NCBI GenBank assembly: GCA_029931535.1
Contig: JAQPZY010001332.1
Span: 1,633,001 to 1,697,000, forward strand
Reading direction: 5' to 3'
From: Margaritifera margaritifera
Taxonomy: Eukaryota; Mollusca; Bivalvia; Unionida; Margaritiferidae
Length of the DNA: 64,000 bases
The translations under genes and the position numbers were made by a program. Below, in pieces: positions 55,246 through 64,000 of this stretch. The notes beneath the pieces were generated by a model, which was not told where the DNA came from, did no database searches, and saw only the letters and a list, made by a program, of their open reading frames with translations. How positions within the stretch are numbered: the stretch's first letter is position 1; the number at the start of each line of letters is the position of its first letter.

Positions 55246-58200
55246 ATCATGTGCAAGTATGGTTACCCACTCGCAATCGCTAATGTTCTCAGACTTACAT
55301 AAATCAAAACTACTGCTTTAAACATCTTTAAACTTTCAAACTTAAATAGAAAGTGTTAAGCTAGATGGGGAGTATGTACTTTGAAAATTATGGCTTTATC
55401 AGTACCACCAAGAAGAGACAGACCGTTTAATTTTCGAGCGGTGGGGTCTAGGATTTTTATTTTAAACCAGGAACTTTTATTTTATTTCACCTGAAGATAA
55501 TCTTTTTTTTTTCTTGAACAAATGTTATAAATATAATTTTTCTTGCAATTTTAAAAACAAACACAAAAAAAATCGGGCCCCACCCCCCAGCGCCATTTAA
55601 TGACCAGTCCACAAGCTTAAAATGTGGCTGGATGTTGTAAAATCAGGAATTTGTATGCCTCAAAAACATTAAATGCATTTGCTAAAGATAATGCAAATTG
55701 AAGAAAGATTTTAATTTGAAGTTTATATTGTACCAGCATCAGGGTAAGAAAAATATCCTCAAAACTAGATCTGCCGTTTTTATTTTCTAAAATATAATTA
55801 TTTTGCAATTTACATGTTGGATGATGCATGCCTAAGGTGATTATATAACACTAATGAAAATTACTTTAGCAGCACTCATTCCATCTGTCCCTTTTGCAAG
55901 GGCTGTCAGTCACTTGATACAAGAGAAAAGATCCCACCTAGCAAAATGGCATCAGCAAAGGTTTCAGAAAAAAATAAAAAATGAGAACAGGTGGAAATGT
56001 CAAGTATTGCACCATACCAGCCACGTAGTAAATACGTTGTACTACTGGAAGATGCATACTACATGATACTTATTTGTCAATTATTAGATGCCAGTTTTTT
56101 CTTATTGTCATACCTGCCATAACATGACATGTCATGTGAGAAACACAATCCAGAAATCTTAGCAACAGCCCCCAAAAATCAGAGAGAGACCTTTCTTTAC
56201 CTCCATGATATATGCACGTTACCTGTAGCCCGTATACACAGTAAACAGTCCTGCTTAGTTCTCAGACCAAAGACAAAGAGCCAGTGTCACAGATTACTTA
56301 AAAGGCTGACAATAGATACGTGTTAAGTCATTCAAGTACTGCTGTGGGAGAACCCATTAGACTAATTTGCTTAAGTAAAGTACACTAAGTGGAACAACCA
56401 ACCTGTCTGAATATAGATAAATCAAAGAGAGAGATATTGAAGAACAGAATTGATTACACATCATTGCATAGGATGAGAATGTTAAAGCCATTATTATCAG
56501 GGATCTCCGGGATCCTAAACTCTGCATATAGGTTCGCATACTTTTTATTTTTGGAGGCATGAAAATTCCCAACAGCTGAGTCCTCTGTACGCAAGTGTTT
56601 TTGTTAGCAAAATTCTCATGTATTTGATCTGTTTCAACAAAGCATGTATCAACAATGTAGTGTGCGAGTTATCAAACAAAGTTCAAGCAACTGTAATGGA
56701 ATTAGGTGAAGCCGCATATTTTAGATCCTAGCAGACAAGGAGATTAGGATACTGTAAATCAACTGTCAGTTCTTAACGATCATTTTGATCAAAAAGACTA
56801 ATTACACGTGTATGTGATTTTACATCTCTGATTGATAAACAGCAGTTTTAATCGATCATATTATAAATCCTTATGCAATGTTTGGAACACCTGTATTTTA
56901 TCAAATACTATATTTAGGAAAATTGGACAAAGACTTTAGGACTTATTTTGTTTGTCGTAGGAATTCGAACTCCCATGTTAATCGTCATAAATCATCGTAA
57001 ATCGGCTGTGTTTCTGTGTCATGTACAGATATACTTTCGTTTTGAATGATTATCATATATTAACATTTTTTATGGCAACTTTACATAATTTCTTTGGTAT
57101 CAAGCACAAGGCTGCAAATAAGCATGATTCTCACGAGGTTGGCAGACAGAAATAGTAGATGCATCCAGTTTTCATAAATAAAATAGAACGCCAAAGAGAC
57201 TGAGAGAGTTGTGGAATGAACCATCGAATAGGACATTCCCATATGACGACAAATCAGAAAACAATGGAACATTATTAGCTTTATAACCATGGTATCACTA
57301 TTGTGGAAGGAAAAGTGCAATGGCAACCAAAAGGAATACCAGTTCCAGAACTTAAGACTTTTGATATTGAACCGGTTGTGAAAAACTTTTTTAAAGTTTG
57401 TTAAAGAAAAAGCGAATGTAGTACGCTGTTTTGCTTAAAGATAAATGAAAAAAGGTGAATGGAATATGGTTATTTGTTTCCTCTTCCACTGTCTCGGAAA
57501 ATGTATTGATTTGAAATGGAATTTTGCGAATTAAATAAATTAATATAGAAAAAGAACGCGTAATCTCTTCCTTGATTCCTTCTAGCTGGACACAAAATTA
57601 AAGAATAAGGGTAAAGGCATTGAGAATTGTTATACATGTACTTGTAACATCACAACAAAGAATTTGAGTTTGGGAAGTTCTGGAGCAAGGTGGAGCATTT
57701 TATTCTTTGGAAATATTGCAAACACCATATCTACATAAGTCATTCTGAAGTGTGTGACATATGTTGACATAGCAACACAGCTCAGCATCGATCAGGACAA
57801 TGCACGAATGCCGCGAGCTCAGTCCCAAAAGTAACATGTTTAAACAATCAACAGACCATGTCACAAGAGCTAACGTACTTTTCAATCTGCTATTTGCAGC
57901 TGCAGATCGTTTTCAAACCTGCATGTTTTACACTCCCTCACTTCAATGAAGATACAGAAAGATCGGTTTCTATGCTGAGAGAAATTCAACAAGATCTTGA
58001 AGGAAGTTTGAACAACAGTATCATCTAGTCTCTAATGGGTGCAAAGACGAACAAAAATGACACTTGCATTACTTTCAAACCCCTTACTAAACTACTGACA
58101 GCAGCGAAGACTGCATCAGCTTAAGACTGTATTCCTCCGGCCAATGGATTTTAAAGACAGAAACTTGTATTTTTGTATATAACGTCTGTGTGGTTATGAT

Positions 58201-59640
58201 TATCTGAGTGTTGGCACATAAGTGTGTGGTGATGATATGGATAATGCTAAGTCTAGCAACTATTTTTTGCTTGTTAGGTATATTAAATGCTTCAGAGAAA
58301 GTATGTTCACTTATTTTCTGGAAGTCAAATTTGCATTTCCAGTTATTTTCTATTGGTTTATGATTAGATAACTTATTCACAATTCTATGACATCACTTGG
58401 GGGGGGGGTCACAGACACTTACCCCCCTCCCCTTGGAACCTCAAAAGACACTGTTTGAATCTCATAAACATCCCAAGACTGTCTGTGAGGTCGGCAGTTA
58501 TGTATAAAGTGGTTATATACAACGATTTGTATGTATGCACATCAACTAACAAAATGTGTCATGTACTTATCAAGTAAACTTCGTATCAAAGATTAGATGA
58601 TTGTACAATCTGAATAAGGATAAATAATGCACATTGTTCCTTTTATACTTTATTAGGTTTGATACCTCTGTCTCTCTCCACTCATTATAATCCCAAATTT
58701 AAATTTCTGGACTTGCCTAAATCTTTACTTCTCTCCTTCACTGCACAATCTAAACTGCAAATGAATTATCTACTCATCTCTAGATCTTTACCTCTTTCTG
58801 TCACTTACTATCACGAATAGAACAGGCAGTGTACTAAGATATTAACCAGGGTTCACACTAAAGACATTTAAAACAATAATACCAATAAACATTTTTGACT
58901 TCCAATATTTAAGGCTGGAAGCTACTACTAAAAATGATAAACAGGATTTCCTAGACTTCCTGATTTAGGTAATCATTGTAACCCATAGAGATTATAATGT
59001 TTATGATAATTTCAACAACAACAACAACAACAACAAATACTTTTAAAAAGTGTGAGTAGGTCGATACATACTATTACCATGCTACTACCTAGAAAACATA
59101 TCCCAAAAAGTTTCACTCTACTTACTTTTTCATTTTTATCCTACTGCATCAGTAAACAATGTGTCGCGCATTTGTCACGGTGACTGATTTTAATTTCCGA
59201 TCAATGGGACCGCCAAAGTGCTAGTTATTCTGAGATGACCTCTAACTGGAGGCTCTCTAAAGAGAACGTCATATTACCGCTGCAATTGAGAAATACAGTG
59301 ATCATCGGTAGTACAGTATCAATGGAAAATAAATTTAAAAAATCAAAAAAATAATATATAACAGCAACACATTTAATAACATAATTTCAACATTAAATTC
59401 ATAAATGTAATCAAGATATTTATATGCCATAGTTGTAGTAAATCCATGAAATAATTATGGTTTATGATATTCGTATGTTATATTACATGGCATATTTATA
59501 GTTAACCCCAACCCACGTAAACTTTAATTGTATGCCCCATGTCTAGAAAACACATTTTATGAAACCGAAGGGATGATAGGGTTCATTAACTTGCCTTTAT
59601 ACTGCTGATCTAAGAACCCACACTGAAACAAAATTCGTGA
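55246..59640. other. No recognised gene
   Basis: AT-rich sequence with short ORFs only. A G-run (about 58400-58408) next to a C-rich tract (58425-58436) and a (CAA)n tract at about 59016-59035 are the only clear structures. Nothing here resembles the module exons. Confidence 0.45.
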
Positions 59641-60584
59641 GTTTGACAATACACCCTTAATGAGCAACAAGTTTGATAACAATTTTTATCGAAAAGGGTC
59701 AAGCATGTCACCAACTCTGCTTGTATTGTTTAAAGTGTGAAGTAGAAGATTTTGGACATCGTGCTTGGCACGATTTCATGATTGAAAAGTTAAAAAAAGA
59801 GATTGAAACTGGATATGGTATGAACGGGATTAGATCACACTTAAATTTCTACATGTATCGGAAATCTACGATAGTGTTGCCCCGAAAAGAGTTATTCTTC
59901 AAATGTTTAATATTCACGGCTATGGCAACTTCCTGACATTATGTTTTCATACAGGGAATTCAGATGTTACACATGGTCACATCACTGAACACAAATGTGT
60001 AAATGCCGCGGTAATAGGTATACCGCGGTAATAGAGCGTGACATTATACAACTTGTAGGTGTAGTCAGTAATGGTTGCGAAATTACACAAACCTTTAAAA
60101 ATTGTAAACTTAAATAAAATCAATTACTATCAGACAAACCACATGAAAAATTTCTGCATTAATCGTCAATAGTGCAATCATGTCCGCCACAAAACTACCT
60201 GGTCTGGTGGAAAAGGCACAGCGCACTTTATTATCACGTCTCGTAGGTCTGAGTTTTTACCCGTCCTCTTCAAAGTTTTGTTAAATACAAGGTGGAAATT
60301 TTCAATATCCAATTTAACATTAAAAAAAAAGAAAACTAGATCCACATATACATAATTGTTCAAAGGCACGCTAACAAATATTGTCCTATTTAACTTTCTG
60401 TGAAATCTGTTTCTTCTCTTCCTGGTTGCCGGTGCCACAGTTCACAGATAGCCTATTACCCTCTTAATTACATCCCTACCCTTTCAGAGGTTTTAGGGCG
60501 CGTAAGGGATTGATTTTATTTAACCCGGCTCTTCCTTATAGACAACAATTGCATAGATGTAGCTACAAGATGTAGAAAAATTGC
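59641..60584. other. No recognised gene
   Basis: Two open frames (87 codons plus at 59673-59936, 86 codons minus at 60178-60438) show no family resemblance or splice context that I can support. Confidence 0.4.
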
Positions 60585-60772
60585 ACAACTACAAGAAATA
60601 AAAAAGAGTTGTGTTATATTCATTGAGTTTTCAATAACAACCGGTAAGTCCGTTCTAACAATGAAGAAAACAAGAAGAGAATATGACCCAAAACACTACC
60701 TTGTGGTATACCACCTTAATGTGTGACCATTTATATGCAGTGCCTTCTACTACTACTACTACTACAAAAGTG
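60585..60772 (-). mobile_element. CR1-like LINE RT fragment, first tandem copy
   Basis: The minus strand reads GIPQGSVLGHILF, the conserved RT motif. After a frameshift it reads DLPVVIENSMNIT, the stretch that precedes the catalytic FADD in this LINE group. The 188-bp segment is followed directly by a second copy with the same (TAC)n edge. Confidence 0.75.
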
Positions 60773-62460
60773 TACAACTACAAGAAATAAAAAAAGAGTT
60801 GTGTTGTCACGGAATTGTATGATTTATATCAATATGTATATGTGATCAAAAATGTATTCGGGTTTCGTTTCCGACTAGAGCGTTACTCGAGGGTTGTTTA
60901 TTTTTTCGGCTCTAGTTATTTTGAAATACTGAGCGCGATTCACCCCATGCTGCACGTGCAAATTGCCTGCAGTGAAAATTTAAGTACCTAGCTGCTGCGC
61001 AGTTCTGTCACAGCTAGGGTACATATAGAGAAAATTCTCTATAAACAAATTACACTACGACGAGTCTTGTCAGAAAGCGTACCTCTTTACGGGAGCAAAT
61101 CTTCAGCTGTAGAGGTATGTGAAATTTAAGATAGTATTCTTTATCACTATTCGTTTTATATGACATAATTGTTTCATATATTAGATGTTTTAGAATTTAT
61201 TCTAAATTCTACAGAGAGTCAATACCTAGGTCATACAACGCCATGATATTAGAAATACTATAGTCTGGTTCAAGTTAGCTATTTGTTGTAACTGAACAGA
61301 CGGATATTATTTAATTATACGCGGCATGCATTGAATGATTAATGTAATGTGTAACGAGATGCAATTCATGTGCGCGCATGCGCAACATATATCAATGCAA
61401 AAGTACTAACCGTGTCATATGTACTACACGGTTTAGTTGTTATACTTTTAGCTGTCCTTATATATGGTTTGGTGATGTTGTGTCGCAGAACTCTGTGTGG
61501 TTTCGTGTGACGTATACTCTGTGTCTGGTGACGTTGGTTCGGAAGAGTGTACTGGTTTTCTCGATGCGAGGGACCAAGGCTTCTCGACCAGCGGGTCTGT
61601 GTTAAATGTGAAGGCTCTCGAGGGATCCTTCAACAGACTGGGAGGGGTGGATCATGCGTAGTGGCTTCTTGACCATTGACTAGAGCGGGTGGAACCGGAG
61701 ATACATCTTTTGACGTCAAATGGGCGCCCACGATAGTTATAAATATTACATGTTCCATTTTATTGTTATTTTCACTATTGCTATCTGAGCAAAATTACAT
61801 GTATTCACATTTCAATATCGCTATATGTGTGATAGATTCATAATTTCATGCATTCCCATTTCATTTTCGCTATATGAACGATATATTCATAAATTCATAC
61901 ATATTCCAATATCGCTTGATGAATTGATAAATTGATGAGTAACATATTGATAAGTGCATTAATCACATGCTTTGGTCACCCTTGGTACTTAATAAGACCT
62001 TGTTTATATTAGGGTGTAGATCATATACTCTTATTTGTTGATTGGTGATAGGATGTTATTCACGTTTGTTTAAAATTCCATTCGTTAAATTCATCTTTGA
62101 TTTTTCTCGTTGAGTTACTTGTTGTTGATAGTTCCATGTTAGGAACTTTATAATTTTCCATATCTTTTTGTTATAATGATGTCAGATTTGTTCATCTTTA
62201 AATTGCGTTTATAAATAAACATCTTATCAACGCAGTTGCTTTCGGTGTCTTCACTAATCCAGTCCCAACCCGGCTTCATCCTGTGACATGTGTTATATTC
62301 ATTGAGTTTTCAATAACAACCGGTATGTCCTTTCTAAAAATGAAGAAAACAAATTGAGAATATGACCCAAAACACTACCTTGTGGTATATCACCTTAATG
62401 TGTGACCATTTGTATGCAGTTCCTTCTACTACTACTACTACTACTACTACTACTATCTGC
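60773..62460 (-). mobile_element. CR1-like LINE RT fragment, second tandem copy, split by an LTR insertion
   Basis: The two pieces are 60773-60804 and 62289 to about 62458, interrupted by the LTR. The right part again reads the GIPQGSVLG motif region with changes (ggtatatcac in place of ggtataccac on the plus strand), and ends in an expanded (TAC)n tract at 62426-62456. Confidence 0.7.
60805..62288 (+). mobile_element. Solo LTR with 5-bp target duplication
   Basis: A 1484-bp insertion starts TGTCACGG and ends CTGTGACA, giving the TG..CA ends with a 6-base inverted repeat (TGTCAC/GTGACA) expected of an LTR. TGTGT flanks both sides (60800-60804 and 62289-62293). An AATAAA at 62213-62218 near the right end indicates plus orientation. 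No gag or pol coding is present, so this is most likely a solo LTR left by recombination; the superfamily is not determined. A hairpin with 8-bp arms (tatagaga/tctctata) lies at 61024-61043. Confidence 0.8.
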
Positions 62461-62684
62461 TTTCTGTTCGTAGAAAGATTTTATATCTGCCCACATTGTA
62501 CACTGTGCAGTTATGTATAATTTCTATAATATCATATGCCCCTATTTTTTATAGAAGGCGTTGATATGGAACAATTTAAAATGATTTCTTAAAATCTACA
62601 CAAATAACATCTTATTCATTTCTGTGATCAATGAATTATGTCCAACCCTCACAAATCCCCTAACGCCTTTGCAAGCAAAAGAAA

Positions 62685-63330
62685 TAGCATCGGTAGTGTT
62701 TTGGGAAATATTCTTTTTTTTTTCTTTTTCTTTTTCATTTTTATGAAGGACTTATCGGTTGTTGTTAAAAACATAATCGAATATAACCAGACTCTTTGCT
62801 GATGATATATGTAGATCCAACAAAGAAATAACAAATGTCCAGGAGGAAATGATGTTGGTATTGCTTTCGATAAATCACAAAATGTACAAATTACATTGCA
62901 ACGTTTGCAAACAAGACCAACACGAATTTTGGACTTTTGTATTGAACATTTACATGTTTGGATAAAAAGATGTGCATTTCATTATATAAATCAGTTGTAA
63001 GACCACATATCGAAAACAGTATTTTTTTTATTATTGTATACTTTTGTATAAATAAAGATGCTATTTTAATGACAAATGTGCAGAGGAAAACCATACGAAC
63101 GCTGACAGATCTAGAGAACTATCATACTGTGAAAAGCTGTAGAAGCTAGGATTACCAACATTGTAATATAGACTACGGAGGATTGATCGAATTCAACTTT
63201 ATAGAAATGTTAAAACATCCATCAATTGAATTGAGATCATTTTGTTTTCCAAAGTCAATCACTGACAGAACAAGAATGTTTTGTCACAAGATTAGTAAAT
63301 GATTGGAATCATCATGAGCAGTTGTGTGGG
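62685..63330 (+). mobile_element. CR1-like LINE RT 3' remnant
   Basis: Across frameshifts the plus strand reads GSVLG near 62692, DLSVVVKNIIEYN near 62750 and TRLFADDI near 62791, the RT catalytic box. It then reads LYKSVVRPHIE near 62982, VQRKTIRTL near 63080, and a GLPTL-type tail to about 63300. These follow RT order in CR1-type elements. Stops and frameshifts show it is dead, and a T-rich tract interrupts the segment after GSVLG. Confidence 0.75.
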
Positions 63331-63764
63331 TCGGTATGGGCACAAAACTGTCACTATGGGCACAAAAGTAATGTAATGTTTAACAAAATCCATAGGTTTA
63401 ACATTAGATAGCACTATGGGTACAAGAGGAATTTAACATGAAATTAACATTACATTTCCCCGTACCCACCTCTACTGACCAACACCCACATATACCAACT
63501 TTCACCCATACTTAATGACCAGCACCCACACCTACTGAGCAGCAATCACACCTACTAACAGATGTGTAAGGGTAGGATGCAAAGTAAAAAGGAAAATAGA
63601 CCACAAACACCTATAAACAAAACTAAAACCCTACAACCCAATAACCATGAAATCCCCTACAACCTTTATAGCCCCTATACCCTATATAGCCAAGTGGGGT
63701 GAAAGCAGAAAAGAGTATAGATGCTCATATCACTTCCACACTGATATCACTCATACTTATACTA
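63331..63764. other. Low-complexity 'cacccacacctactgacc' region
   Basis: Short imperfect repeats of 'tatgggcacaaaa' (63340-63430) and 'accagcacccacacctac' (63475-63560). No coding content recognised. Confidence 0.5.
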
Positions 63765-63998
63765 TCACACACTTAAAGACAGAAGAGTGTGCTGGTCGGA
63801 TTCAGTTTTGTATGAAACATTAAGCATTAGACAAAATAGATAGACAAACAAGATAAAACATCGGGACACTTTTTGTCGATATTGGAGTAGTATCTCTGCT
63901 TCTGAGAGATCTAGGTTGAACTGAAAAGGTCCGTTGGAGGTTAGCAGAACATTGTTCCACAACTCTTCACTTTTCTTCTTCTCAGGTTTCTTCTGACC
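63765..63998 (-). CDS. Possible coding exon of an unidentified gene, running in from the right edge
   Basis: One minus-strand frame is open from the window end through 78 codons including the stop. Its first part is lysine and glutamate rich (KKPEKKKSEELW), then reads NGPFQFNLDLSEAEILLQY, which looks like ordinary protein sequence. The last third is hydrophobic and may be intron read-through, with a weak possible donor (gtgtcc) after the CGA CAA AAA codons, or a C-terminal membrane segment. I do not recognise the family. The start lies beyond the window. Confidence 0.35.
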   Translation of the reverse strand, partial: GQKKPEKKKSEELWNNVLLTSNGPFQFNLDLSEAEILLQYRQKVSRCFILFVYLFCLMLNVSYKTESDQHTLLSLSV

Positions 63999-64000
63999 AT

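Noticed and set aside
57700..57885. Small minus-strand frame with seven cysteines and a hydrophobic start
   Set aside because: Cysteine spacing matches no pattern I know. No splice sites or flanking support; likely chance.
59673..59936. 87-codon plus-strand frame
   Set aside because: No recognisable domain, no promoter or splice support, single occurrence.
60178..60438. 86-codon minus-strand frame with a basic N-terminus
   Set aside because: Contains a homopolymer-driven phenylalanine run and no recognisable family; probably chance in AT-rich DNA.

Overview
The window is animal nuclear DNA: AT-rich, with phase-matched introns, solo LTR, LINE and SINE debris, many microsatellites and almost no long ORFs. 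The repeat style points to a mollusc, probably a bivalve or gastropod. The signs are a V/Meta-SINE-like tail, degenerate 'agatggcggccat' minisatellites and a 'gtgagtgatctcaggccc' motif. This is inference from recognised repeat styles, not a database match.

The main content is one large minus-strand gene that reads from about 53.46 kb leftwards off the window edge. Exon 53272-53458 encodes a hydrophobic secretion signal followed by a six-cysteine EGF/EB-like module. To its left, a tandem array covers 1 to about 44.58 kb with units of about 3.36-3.70 kb (one of 4.35 kb). Each unit carries exactly one 141-base exon (47 codons, phase 1 at both ends) encoding one module of pattern C-x5-C-x6-C-x4-C-V-C-x16-C. 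Thirteen intact exon copies are present, and the array continues beyond the left edge. Because the phase is symmetric, exons can be joined, skipped or multiplied without a frameshift. The predicted product is a secreted protein of at least 14 cysteine-rich modules, 13 of them almost identical. In most copies the true frame is not the longest open frame, because a shadow frame runs across the exon.

The units fall into subfamilies: units 1-5 (near identical), 7-9, 10-11 (nearly identical, 3505 bp apart), chimeric unit 6, and the diverged units 12 and 13 nearest the 5' exon. Exons are much better conserved than the introns around them. Each intron carries older nested repeats and a TA/GATA/CT microsatellite that changes by subfamily.

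Intron 1 (43344-53271) holds a decayed module exon at about 49.64-49.77 kb, a tRNA-derived SINE (46704-46933), a long TA tract and several degenerate minisatellites of about 125-150 bp. Upstream of the gene (53.5-64 kb) are a rearranged LINE fragment (54.07-54.64 kb), two more reverse transcriptase fragments in opposite orientations, and a 1484-bp solo LTR (60805-62288) with perfect 5-bp target duplications. A possible coding exon of another gene enters at the right edge. Much of 55.3-60.5 kb shows nothing I can name.
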